Assembly: GCA_017615755.1 (NCBI GenBank)
Contig: JAFZZM010000052.1
Location: forward strand, 1 to 64,000
DNA length: 64,000 nucleotides
Direction of reading: 5' to 3'
DNA from: Clostridiales bacterium
Lineage (GTDB): Bacteria; Bacillota; Clostridia; Saccharofermentanales; Saccharofermentanaceae
Positions 44,349 through 52,941 of this stretch are shown here, in pieces. A program made the translations under genes and the position numbers. The notes under the pieces were generated by a model. It made no database searches and was not told where the DNA came from. It saw only the letters and a list, made by a program, of their open reading frames with translations. Numbering within the stretch: position 1 is the first letter of the stretch; each line of letters opens with the position of its first letter.

Positions 44349-46157
44349 TTACTTCTTCAGCAAGCTTCCGAAGATACCACGGATGAGGGAAGAACCGATC
44401 TGACGGCCTGCTGCAGTTGTAGCGGAGTTCACCATCTTTGTAACCGGGCTGTTCTTCTTGGCACGCTCAGCCTCTGCCTTAGCCTTAGCTTCAGCGCGCT
44501 CGGCTTCCTTGCGGGCTTTCTCTTCAGCCTTCTGCTGACGCTCGAGCTCGCGGCGTTCACGATCTTCCTGACGGTCTTTCTCACGCTGCTCACGGATCTC
44601 AGCGGCGCGCTCTCTTTCTTCGATACGACGCTCACGATCCTCCTGACGGTCAGCCTCACGCTGCTCGCGGATCTCGGCGGCACGTGCTTTCTCTTCAGCC
44701 TTGGCGTCTACTGCCGGAGCTGCCGCTGCCGGAGCCTCCGCTGCCGGAGCTGCCGCTGCTACAGGGGCCGCTGCTGCCGCTGCTACAGGAGCTGCTGCGG
44801 ATTCTGCTACAGGTGCAGGTGCAGCCTCAGGAGCTGCGACCGGTGCTGCTTCCGCTGCCGGAGCACCATAGTTAGGATCATATTTCTTCATCAGGATCTC
44901 GTATGCAGATTCCGGATCCACAGCTGTCTTATACTTCGCATAAAGCGGATCGACCTGTGTCAAAGCATCGATCTTCTCGAAGCCGGCCGAGCCGATGAAG
45001 CTCTGCGGCGGGAGAATGAATACGCGCTCTACGACGCTCGGTGTACCCTTGACATCGAGGAAGGAAACAAGAGCCTCACCAACAGCCAGCTCGGAAAGAG
45101 CAGCTTCGGTATCGAAGCCCGGGTTCGCACGGAAGGACTCCGCAGCGGCCTTGAGTTTCTTCTGCTCGGCAGGTGTATAAGCACGGAGAGCGTGCTGAAC
45201 ACGGTTCTGGAGCTGGGACAGGATATTGTCCGGGATGTCACTCGGACTCTGGGAAATGAAGTATACGCCGATACCCTTGGAACGGATCAGGCGGATGATC
45301 TGGTCGATCTTCTCGAGCAGGAATGCAGGAGCATCGTTAAACAGCAGGTGAGCCTCGTCGAAGAAGAATACCATCTTCGGCTTCTCCGGATCACCGACTT
45401 CCGGCATGTTCTCATATACTTCAGAAAGAAGCCACAACATGAATGTCGAATAAAGAAGCGGCTTATTGAAAAGCTCAGTTGCATTCAGGACGTTGATCAC
45501 GCCACGGCCGTCGCTAGTAACACGTGTGAAGTCACGGATATCGAAAGCCGGCTCCTGGAAGAACGCGTCCGCACCCTCGTCGGAAAGCAGAGCCAGATTT
45601 CTCTGGATCGCGCCGATCGTAGCGGTGGAAATATTACCATAGGTAAGCTTATAGTCGCTTGCGTGGTCACCGATATAGGTCAGAAGGAGTCGCAGGTCCT
45701 TGATATCGTAGAGCAGAAGCTGCTGGTCATCGGCGATACGGAAAACCATGGACATAACGGCACGCTGTACGTCGGAAAGACCGAGCATACGGCCGAGAAG
45801 GATCGGGCCCATCTCAGAGATCGTGGTACGCATCGGGATACCCATCTGGCCGAAAACATCGTAGAAAGCGGTCGGATATGCCTTATACTGGAAGTTCTCG
45901 ATACCGAACTTCGCGATACGCTCTTCCATGCTGTCACTTGTTACACCTGCAGCACAGATACCGGACATATCGCCCTTTACATCTGCCAGAAATACCGGAA
46001 CACCCATGTCCGAAAAGCTCTCCGCCAGAACCTTGAGAGTAACAGATTTTCCTGTACCTGTCGCACCGGCGATGAGACCATGACGATTTGCCTTTGACGG
46101 CTCGATGAAGCACTTGTTATCCGTGCCGCCTACCCAGATCTTGTTATCGTATAGCAT
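44349..46157 (-). CDS. HerA/YjgR-like ATPase (DUF853) with coiled-coil tail
   Basis: A 602-residue ATPase. Walker A is AGATGTGKSVT (about residue 34) and Walker B is MVFFFDEAHLLF (about residue 263), with the sensor FISQSPSDIP. This matches the DUF853/YjgR branch of HerA-FtsK ATPases, whose cellular role is unclear. After residue 430 comes an Ala/Pro-rich linker, then about 90 charged residues with a twice-repeated RAAEIREQRE-type segment predicted to form a coiled coil, and a conserved-type end (GSSLIRGIFGSLLKK). GGGAGG lies eight bases before ATG. Confidence 0.92.
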   Translation of the reverse strand: MLYDNKIWVGGTDNKCFIEPSKANRHGLIAGATGTGKSVTLKVLAESFSDMGVPVFLADVKGDMSGICAAGVTSDSMEERIAKFGIENFQYKAYPTAFYDVFGQMGIPMRTTISEMGPILLGRMLGLSDVQRAVMSMVFRIADDQQLLLYDIKDLRLLLTYIGDHASDYKLTYGNISTATIGAIQRNLALLSDEGADAFFQEPAFDIRDFTRVTSDGRGVINVLNATELFNKPLLYSTFMLWLLSEVYENMPEVGDPEKPKMVFFFDEAHLLFNDAPAFLLEKIDQIIRLIRSKGIGVYFISQSPSDIPDNILSQLQNRVQHALRAYTPAEQKKLKAAAESFRANPGFDTEAALSELAVGEALVSFLDVKGTPSVVERVFILPPQSFIGSAGFEKIDALTQVDPLYAKYKTAVDPESAYEILMKKYDPNYGAPAAEAAPVAAPEAAPAPVAESAAAPVAAAAAAPVAAAAPAAEAPAAAAPAVDAKAEEKARAAEIREQREADRQEDRERRIEERERAAEIREQREKDRQEDRERRELERQQKAEEKARKEAERAEAKAKAEAERAKKNSPVTKMVNSATTAAGRQIGSSLIRGIFGSLLKK

Positions 46158-46337
46158 AATTCAAACCTCCCAATCTTCCAAAGTAGAAGTACTGTATCTA
46201 TTTTCGCAAAGACGGACAATAATCGCAAGGCAATTTTATGTAAAAGTGTCGGGCAATTGAAAACGTTTTGTTACATTTGATGAAGGGGACGCGTACTATA
46301 ATGGGAGACAAGAATAAAATAGGGAGGATAGGCGAAC

Positions 46338-47093
46338 GTGATCGACAATCTCTTACTGGTCGCCGCTTTTATACTGGGTATATTGCTCTGCTTCCTGGGC
46401 TTCCGGCTCTTCCGTCTGTCCATGGCCGTGGCGGGCTTTTTCATGGGCATCCAGCTGGGTAATATTCTGGACACGGCATTCCTTCTCGACAAGATCCCGA
46501 AGGAATTCCAGGAGATATGGAGCATGGCGTTCCCGATCGTTCTGGGCGTGCTTCTGGGCCTTCTTTCCTATGCGATCTATAAAAAAGCACTTTTCTTCGT
46601 TTCCTTTTTCTTCACCTGGTATACGATCATGAAGGTCTTTGTCCTTTACATCGTGAAGACCCAGGCGAACCTGAATCTGTTCATTACATTTTCCCCGAAC
46701 TCCGTGGCAAAACTGACCGAGGCCTCCGAGTCCGGCCAGAGCCTGATCTCGGATAAGCAGATCTCCTCCCTGATGAGTTACATCCCCGGAAATACCGAGT
46801 GGGAGAAGTTCCTGGCCATCTGCCTGATCGCGGCGGTCATCGGTATCCTCGTGGGGATCCTGATCTGCATTCTGCAGGAGCCGGCCATCAAGGTCATCAC
46901 CGCGGTCATCGGTGCCGATATCATCCGCGATGCTTTTGTGACCACGGCAGGACTCCTTTATTCCTGGGAGAAACTCCCGTCCTTCCTCGATCCGATCGTG
47001 AAGCAGGGAGTGGATAATGTCTGGGTGTCGTTCTTTGTCTGGGCGGCGCTGATCGGCGCCGGCACGGCGATACAAATCAAGTCCAAGCACTGA
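46338..47093 (+). CDS. Integral membrane protein (DUF4203/TMEM198-like)
   Basis: A 251-residue protein with about six to seven hydrophobic segments. A repeated pattern (glycine-rich helices such as GVLLGLLSYAIY and AAVIGILVGILICIL) resembles DUF4203/TMEM198-type proteins. Start GTG 46338 with GGGAGG about 11 bases upstream. A TATAAT at 46298-46303 suggests its own promoter. Function unknown. Confidence 0.7.
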   Translation: MIDNLLLVAAFILGILLCFLGFRLFRLSMAVAGFFMGIQLGNILDTAFLLDKIPKEFQEIWSMAFPIVLGVLLGLLSYAIYKKALFFVSFFFTWYTIMKVFVLYIVKTQANLNLFITFSPNSVAKLTEASESGQSLISDKQISSLMSYIPGNTEWEKFLAICLIAAVIGILVGILICILQEPAIKVITAVIGADIIRDAFVTTAGLLYSWEKLPSFLDPIVKQGVDNVWVSFFVWAALIGAGTAIQIKSKH

Positions 47094-47205
47094 TTCCGAA
47101 CCGGAAACAAGGCCGGTTTCCCCGGGCAAAAGCAACGTAGTTTCTAAGCGAGTGCTTTCGCGTTATAATATGTATAGAAAATGATTTAAATATCTTTTTC
47201 CAATT

Positions 47206-47235
47206 TGCAACAGAACACTCACCTTTCTCGTCTAA
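47206..47235 (+). promoter_or_regulatory. ECF-sigma-like promoter of the Trp-repeat lipoprotein gene
   Basis: TGCAAC (47206-47211), 17 bp, CGTCTAA (47229-47235). The boxes and spacing equal those before the serpin gene (28650-28679), including the extension CTCGTCTAATAT. Both genes encode exported lipoproteins. Confidence 0.6.
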
Positions 47236-47266
47236 TATATGAAAGAGAGAACGGGAGGACAAAGAT

Positions 47267-47698
47267 ATGAAACAGGTACCGATCAAAAAAATCAATAATC
47301 CGGGATACCCGACACTGGACCAGGTCAATCGCTTTTCCAAAGTGTCTTCCGTGACCAAGGTTGCGGCAGTAACGGCACTGGCAGCTACGATGTCTCTGGC
47401 GACGGCCTGTGGCGATAATACGTCCGGAGTAAAAAGCGGATCGGGTTCTTTTAAAGGAATGGCTAACGGCTGGAAGAGCGTGAATCCTTTCCAGACTGAA
47501 GAAACATGGCAGATCGACGGAGAAATCGAAACGCAGACTGAACCGCCTGAGACTACCGAAGAAATCTGGATGGGTGAAGAAACCGTGGAAACGACAGATG
47601 AATCTTATGTGCTCGATGGCGATGTGATCTGCACGACAGACAGCACGACAGACGGGACTACGGAAGACACGACAGAAGAGACGTGGCCGGAAAGATAA
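47267..47698 (+). CDS. Short exported protein with Trp-containing repeats, possible radical-SAM substrate
   Basis: A 143-residue protein that I do not recognise. A polar N-terminal leader of 31 residues (KKINNPGYPTLDQVN) precedes a hydrophobic stretch that ends LATAC (Cys48), so it looks like a lipoprotein with an unusually long n-region. The mature part is rich in Glu and Thr and has three similar motifs: TEETWQ, TEEIWM and TEETWP (the last near the C-terminus). It is 13 bases before a radical SAM/SPASM gene, which suggests that it may be modified. GGGAGG is eight bases before ATG. Confidence 0.6.
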   Translation: MKQVPIKKINNPGYPTLDQVNRFSKVSSVTKVAAVTALAATMSLATACGDNTSGVKSGSGSFKGMANGWKSVNPFQTEETWQIDGEIETQTEPPETTEEIWMGEETVETTDESYVLDGDVICTTDSTTDGTTEDTTEETWPER

Positions 47699-47711
47699 GG
47701 AGAGCGGACGG

Positions 47712-48812
47712 ATGGCAGATGCCACTAAAGTGAAGACGAAACGACTTACACTGGTGATGACTCACCAGTGTAATTTTGATTGCAGATATTGTCCTCAGAA
47801 ACACGAAGAACGCTATATGCCCAGAGAGACGGCGGTGAAAGCCATCGATCTTCTGATGGGTACCGCTGACCGTATGCAGATCTCTTTTTACGGTGGCGAG
47901 CCACTTCTTGCGAGAAGTGAGATCGAGTATCTTGTTTCGTATGCACGGGAAAAAGCAAAGAAGATCACGGACTTCCCGCTCAGTTTTGAAATCACAACGA
48001 ACGGTCTTCTTCTGGACGAAGAGTTTATCCGGTTTGCCAAAGCGAACCGCATCCTGCTGGCGCTTTCGCATGACGGACTGGGCCAGGAAGAAGGACGCAT
48101 CGATAGAGGTGGCAGGAGTACCCGCGAAATCGTTGATCAGAAACTGGAGATGTTACTAAGTGCTTTTCCTGAAACGATCATCATGATGACCGTTCACCCG
48201 GACTACGCGGACAGAGTCAGTGATTCGATCCGTTTCTTCAGAGAAAAGGGCGTGCGTTCAGTAAGTCTCGTGCCCGCTCACGGTGAGCGTGTCGAGTGGG
48301 ATGACGAGCACTTCGAGCTCTTGCGAAGAGAACTGGAGAAGGTGGAGCGCCTCTACGAAGAGTGGAATCAGGGCGAGGACATTTTCCGTTTTATCCCGTT
48401 TGAGAACAAGATCCGAAACTATATCCGTGGCCGCGATGCGGACAGTGCGCTGTGCCATTTCGGCGGCCATAAGGTGATGGTGGATGTGGACGGCAATTTC
48501 TATCCCTGCAGCCATTTTATCGGCCGCGACGGCTTCTGTGTCGGTGACCTCGAAGCGGGCCCGAGTATTGAGAAGATGGCCGATCTGGAGAAGAAACGTG
48601 TCGAAGCCGAGACCTGCGCGGAATGTGCTTTGCGTTCCCGCTGCAAACATACCTGTGCCTGTGCCAATCACGGTCATACCGGCAATATGTCTTCGGTTTC
48701 CGCGCTGCAGTGTGAGTACGAAAAACTGATCATCCGTCTCGCGGACAAGGCCGCAGCGGAGCTGATCCGTCCGGAAAATACGTCGTTTGTCGAGCGGATG
48801 TATAAGGAATAA
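47712..48812 (+). CDS. Radical SAM/SPASM peptide or protein maturase
   Basis: A 366-residue enzyme. The [4Fe-4S]-SAM site is C20-x3-C24-x2-C27 (HQCNFDCRYC), followed by FYGGEPLL. The SPASM domain has the C...GNFYPC pair, then CAECALRSRCKHTC and a last Cys near LQCEYEK, so it should hold auxiliary clusters. It lacks an N-terminal RRE peptide-binding domain. Related enzymes form thioether or C-C crosslinks or formylglycine in peptides and sulfatases; no sulfatase is near. The adjacent 143-residue protein is the natural substrate candidate (inference). AAGGAG lies nine bases before ATG. Confidence 0.85.
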   Translation: MADATKVKTKRLTLVMTHQCNFDCRYCPQKHEERYMPRETAVKAIDLLMGTADRMQISFYGGEPLLARSEIEYLVSYAREKAKKITDFPLSFEITTNGLLLDEEFIRFAKANRILLALSHDGLGQEEGRIDRGGRSTREIVDQKLEMLLSAFPETIIMMTVHPDYADRVSDSIRFFREKGVRSVSLVPAHGERVEWDDEHFELLRRELEKVERLYEEWNQGEDIFRFIPFENKIRNYIRGRDADSALCHFGGHKVMVDVDGNFYPCSHFIGRDGFCVGDLEAGPSIEKMADLEKKRVEAETCAECALRSRCKHTCACANHGHTGNMSSVSALQCEYEKLIIRLADKAAAELIRPENTSFVERMYKE

Positions 48813-48839
48813 ACATTCACTTTCTAAGGTGTCCCCGAA

Positions 48840-48897
48840 AGCATGTAAGTGCCCCCCCCGAAAGCCGGGCGGCATCTGAGGGCACTTTTTACATGCT
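48840..48897. terminator. Long-stem hairpin between convergent genes
   Basis: AGCATGTAAGTGCCC (48840-48854) pairs with GGGCACTTTTTACATGCT (48880-48897) with a 3-base bulge, enclosing a C- and G-rich loop. It separates the radical SAM gene from the large lipoprotein gene. Confidence 0.7.
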
Positions 48898-48899
48898 GT

Positions 48900-51749
48900 C
48901 TAGTGGTTACAGACGAATTCGGGCATGCCCGAAGTAGTATACTGGTCCACGACTTCAAATGAGATCTGGACACCTCTGTTTTCATCCCGGTTCCAAAAAG
49001 ATACTTCGACATAGTAGATGTCATCCGGGATCGAATCGATCGAGAAAGAGGACATGCCCTCTGCGCTGAAAAGCTTCGTGCTGCTGGAAACATCGCGGTT
49101 GTATCCGGTGACGGATGTGCTGTAGTTACAGGTCGTATTCGAGGAAACGGAAATACTGAAGCCTTCTCCACGCTTGATGTGGGCCAGACACCAGGTGTAG
49201 CCCTGGGCACCGTTATAGGAATCTCCTTCAAACTTCAGACCTTCAAAACGTCCTCCCTCAATGTGATAGTGATTTTCTTCTCCTTTATATGAGATCGTGA
49301 CATCGCATTTGTCGTAGGCTTCTCCTTTCAGCGTGTATTTATATACTTTAGATGGAACGCCCAGAAGGATCTCGTCTTTCTTGCCTTTTACATATTCACA
49401 GAGCGTGACTTCGAGCTTAAGATCTTTTCCGACGTCATCACCTGAACGGAGAAGGGAAACGTCAATGAGCTGCTTCTTGTCGAATTCCGTTTTCGGGTAG
49501 TATTCTTTATGTTCCTTACCCAGAGAGGTCTTGATCGTCAGAAGATATCCGTCGATCACACCGGCTTCCCCGGCTTTACTCTTCTCAGGGAAAGTGACCT
49601 GGATAACGTTCTTCTTTTTATCGTAGGCAAATTTCGGCTGCCCGATCTGCGCCATGCCCCAGACTGTGTAACCCTTGTCCAGATCCTTTTTATCGTTGGT
49701 CACATCCCCGTAGATCTCCAGGACACAGCGGAATTTCGTATTCGCATCGTATTCTTTTAACGCCGGAATATAGTAGCCGGTTTTCGTTTCCGTGTACTCT
49801 TCCGCCGGGATGATATGGACATTACTTCTTTTTACAGTAGTCTTGTCATCCGGGATGACCAGGAGCGGAAGAGGATCTTTGTTCATCTGATTAAAGCACC
49901 GCATGGTCAGACTGTTACTTCCTTCGAAACAAAGATCCATATGCTCTTTATCGTCATTTACGAGACCGACGATCCTCGGGAAATTGTACTCCTGCTTTCT
50001 TGCCTCGTCCGCCACGCAGGAAGCGATCTTCTTCCGGTTGGAAAGAATGAAATCGTGGTAATACGTGTCGATCTGTTTCTGTGTCAACTTAAATGCAGCC
50101 ATCAGCGGGTCGGAGGTGTTGGGAGTTTTGAAATAGGATCGGGAATCCATGAGGGTCTTGGCAGTAACGTTTTTGTTCACTTTTTCTCTCAGATAGTCAA
50201 CAAAATCGGCCAACGTATAGCCTTCGTTCTGCATGACTGTTCCTGGATCCGGACAGGAAGAAGTCGGATCATTGTCGATCGGAAGATGGAGTGCGCCCCA
50301 GTGACCGCGAGGTGTCAAATCGATCTTGGCTGTGTCGATGAGTCCTTTTTCACGATAATAAGCAAGTGCATCTTCTTCCAATATCAGTGCCACCATCTCG
50401 TCAAAACGGCTGGAGTCCACAAAGTAGGTGCGGTAGCGGTTCTGGCACACGTGGAAGAGTTCGTGGGTAAGGGTCAGACGAAGATCATCTTTTTGGCTCT
50501 TGTCGCCGTCCAGGATCGTATCAATCGCAAACTGGATATAAGTCGAGGAGAGCGCTCGCGTGACGGCCTCACCTAGGTTTCCCATTGAACTTCTGGCTTT
50601 GAATTCCACGCGGTACAAAGGCATCTTGAATCCGAGTGAGCCAAGATAATTGTATGCATCTTTGATCGCACTTTCACAGAACTTGATGGATTCCGGAAAT
50701 GGCCAGTTCGTTTCCTTGATCTCTTTGGCCAGTTTCTGATATTCATCATCTTCGGCCAAAAGCTGCTTAAAACGTTCGGCAATAATGGCGTTTTTGCGGT
50801 AAGCGGAAAAAGAATCAAACTGCTCGGCGTATTTTTCTGCTTCTGCTTTTTTCTCATTCTCAATCTTCGTGGCCTGCTTGAACTTCTTGTTCAGTTCCGG
50901 ATCAGCATCTTTCATCAGCCACTCCAGACGGTATTTCCCGTAATCGGTCTTTCCGTCGAGATAACACACATCCTTCCCGGAATTATAGTAGTAAAGATTC
51001 CGCTGTTTCTGCTCGTTGTAATATGTGATACAAATCGAAGCGCCCAGTCCGATACAAAGCAGGATCACACTGTTCTGATTGGAACTGTAGTGCAGGATAT
51101 TTCCGTCCAGTTCCGTGCTGCATTCGTAGTAGGTTTCGTCATCTCCGATACGGAAGACCTGAAGGGAATCGTAGAGTTCCGGACTCAGATCCAAATATTC
51201 CAAATCGATCGATACATGGTACTTACCGGGGAAGGTCTCATCCGGCTTGAGACCGGCGTCCACTTCCCAGGCCGCCAGCGTGTAAAGATCCTCCTCTTCC
51301 AGGACCTCAAGTGCTTTTACAACTTTCGGATCCGTCTCATCCGTTAAAGGCGTGAAAGAAATCACTGTATCTTCGTAAAGCTGATTCTCTTTTGCATTGA
51401 TGTGTATACCATCACAAGGGGAGAAGGAGAGGGGTTCGCTCTTAGTGTGTGCATCGGCGGGCAGATCAGCAAGATCGTCGCTGTCGCCCCAGTAGTCTTC
51501 CATCTTGTCCACATAAGGCCCATTGCTGGTTTCCGCAGGCGGAGTTGTATCGGTGGTCTCTGTTTCCGAATCCGGCTCGGAAGTTGGATCTTCGGAAGTG
51601 ATATCGTCCTCCTCGTCGGTAAGCTCTGTTTTACTGTCTCTGATGCTTCGCTTGGTACGCTTCGAACTCTCGATCTCCTTCGAGCAGGAGGACAAGATCA
51701 GAGCAAAGACCAGAGTCAGGGAAATAAGTTTGACGGTAAGCTTTTTCAT
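48900..51749 (-). CDS. Large lipoprotein with HExxH metallopeptidase-like domain
   Basis: A 949-residue surface protein. The signal peptide ends in SSC, with a Glu/Asp/Thr-rich linker to about residue 110. A central alpha-helical region contains THELFHVCQNRY (about residue 435), an HExxH zinc motif, followed about 25 residues later by EEDALAY, where a Glu could be the third ligand (gluzincin type). The C-terminal 350 residues are beta-rich, Ig/carbohydrate-module-like. The family is not recognised. AAAGGAG lies eight bases before ATG. A palindrome-like CATACT...AGTATG (about 51798-51815) lies upstream. Confidence 0.75.
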   Translation of the reverse strand: MKKLTVKLISLTLVFALILSSCSKEIESSKRTKRSIRDSKTELTDEEDDITSEDPTSEPDSETETTDTTPPAETSNGPYVDKMEDYWGDSDDLADLPADAHTKSEPLSFSPCDGIHINAKENQLYEDTVISFTPLTDETDPKVVKALEVLEEEDLYTLAAWEVDAGLKPDETFPGKYHVSIDLEYLDLSPELYDSLQVFRIGDDETYYECSTELDGNILHYSSNQNSVILLCIGLGASICITYYNEQKQRNLYYYNSGKDVCYLDGKTDYGKYRLEWLMKDADPELNKKFKQATKIENEKKAEAEKYAEQFDSFSAYRKNAIIAERFKQLLAEDDEYQKLAKEIKETNWPFPESIKFCESAIKDAYNYLGSLGFKMPLYRVEFKARSSMGNLGEAVTRALSSTYIQFAIDTILDGDKSQKDDLRLTLTHELFHVCQNRYRTYFVDSSRFDEMVALILEEDALAYYREKGLIDTAKIDLTPRGHWGALHLPIDNDPTSSCPDPGTVMQNEGYTLADFVDYLREKVNKNVTAKTLMDSRSYFKTPNTSDPLMAAFKLTQKQIDTYYHDFILSNRKKIASCVADEARKQEYNFPRIVGLVNDDKEHMDLCFEGSNSLTMRCFNQMNKDPLPLLVIPDDKTTVKRSNVHIIPAEEYTETKTGYYIPALKEYDANTKFRCVLEIYGDVTNDKKDLDKGYTVWGMAQIGQPKFAYDKKKNVIQVTFPEKSKAGEAGVIDGYLLTIKTSLGKEHKEYYPKTEFDKKQLIDVSLLRSGDDVGKDLKLEVTLCEYVKGKKDEILLGVPSKVYKYTLKGEAYDKCDVTISYKGEENHYHIEGGRFEGLKFEGDSYNGAQGYTWCLAHIKRGEGFSISVSSNTTCNYSTSVTGYNRDVSSSTKLFSAEGMSSFSIDSIPDDIYYVEVSFWNRDENRGVQISFEVVDQYTTSGMPEFVCNH

Positions 51750-51956
51750 ACACGGACTCCTTTCTTAAATCGGAAAAAGAGCGAAACAATGCACCATACT
51801 ATTTCAGTATGCACGAATAATGTCACGATTCATATTCTGTCTCGTAAATATTTCGTAAATGCCTGTTTTTCGGATAGAATCAGAGGAGATCCTGTGGTAT
51901 GCTGGGAAGACATTTAAAAAGGAAAAAGAGCAGAAGATCGTGAACGGAGGAAATGC

Positions 51957-52445
51957 ATGAAAAAGTATCTTGTGTGTTCGGATATCCATGAGCGCGAGGA
52001 CATCCTCCGCTATGTCGTGATGCAGGAGTCGCCGCTGGACGGTGTGATCGTGGCGGGCGACCTGCAGATGGAAACGCACGATATTGAAAACCTCGTTCGC
52101 GCGAACAACCGTAAATGCGACATTTACATGGTCTGTGGGAACTGCGACCGATATACATTCACCGCGGCGCAGCTGCCGTCGGTCCTGGCCTTCCCGATCT
52201 CGGAGACACACAGAGTATTTCTTACCCACGGGCATCTTTTTCATGGCCCGAGTTATTCGCTCCTTGCCGTGACCGCGCGCGAAAAGAACTGTGACATCGT
52301 GATCTACGGGCACACACACTGTGCGGTGGACGAGACGGAGCAAGGGATCCGGTTCATAAACGGAGGTGCGCTGAGGCGAGGCGGCTACGCGATACTGACC
52401 ATCGGCGATGACGAATCGGTGGACGTAAAACTGAAACTGGTATAA
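51957..52445 (+). CDS. YfcE/MJ0936-family metallophosphoesterase
   Basis: A 162-residue calcineurin-like phosphoesterase with all metal motifs: SDIH (residue 8-11), GD in VIVAGDLQ, GNCD, THGH and GHTH. Members hydrolyse phosphodiesters such as bis-pNPP or cyclic nucleotides; the physiological substrate is often unknown. GGAGG lies seven bases before ATG. The gene stands alone, followed by the 625-base gap with array 5. Confidence 0.92.
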   Translation: MKKYLVCSDIHEREDILRYVVMQESPLDGVIVAGDLQMETHDIENLVRANNRKCDIYMVCGNCDRYTFTAAQLPSVLAFPISETHRVFLTHGHLFHGPSYSLLAVTAREKNCDIVIYGHTHCAVDETEQGIRFINGGALRRGGYAILTIGDDESVDVKLKLV

Positions 52446-52510
52446 CTAACAATGGTGTAGACAAACAAACTGCTTGATACAAATCGAATATCTCGTCAAG
52501 TTGATCCACA

Positions 52511-52546
52511 TAAGTCGGGAAATGGAAAATGCCGTTTCCCGACTTA
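52511..52546. terminator. Perfect 12-bp hairpin after the phosphoesterase gene
   Basis: TAAGTCGGGAAA (52511-52522) pairs with TTTCCCGACTTA (52535-52546). No strong T-run follows, so termination is only probable. The stem also resembles the start of array 5. Confidence 0.55.
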
Positions 52547-52603
52547 CTTATTTGGACTGTTTTTCAGTGATCTTATGTCGAAAAAATGGAAAGGTGAGAC
52601 GAC

Positions 52604-52852
52604 GACAGATAGTTATGCGTTTCTGTAGATTATATGGGCCCCAAATATTGAACGCTGACCGATAAAAATCCAATACTGAAGATTTTATAGGACGAAAAAG
52701 CAAACGTTTGACAGATAGAAAACCCGAAATACAAAACTTATGCGCCTGGGCGTCCGAAAAACGACCGATATAATTTCAGTAGTTGCAGATTTATCGGACA
52801 GAAGCACCGATTATCGACGGATAAGAAATCGAAAGAATCGTTTTTATCTGAA
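52604..52852. repeat. Array 5: ten degenerate CCGATAAA-type motifs at 26/27-bp spacing
   Basis: Motifs of the form GACCGATAAA and inverted TTTATCGGAC start at 52604, 52630, 52657, 52684, 52710, 52737, 52763, 52790, 52816 and 52843. They alternate strictly in orientation with steps of 26 or 27 bp. Copies are diverged (for example GACAGATAGA, CTTATGCGCC), yet the spacing is exact. It lies between convergent phosphoesterase and larA genes. Apart from this and two hairpins, 52446-53070 contains no gene that I can support. Confidence 0.85.
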
Positions 52853-52941
52853 TCTTCTCGAAAAGCACTTGTGCCCACAAGCATTAGGCGCAAAAGAGAG
52901 TATCAATACACGGGGAGGCTTGCCCGCTTGGCCAAAAAAAT

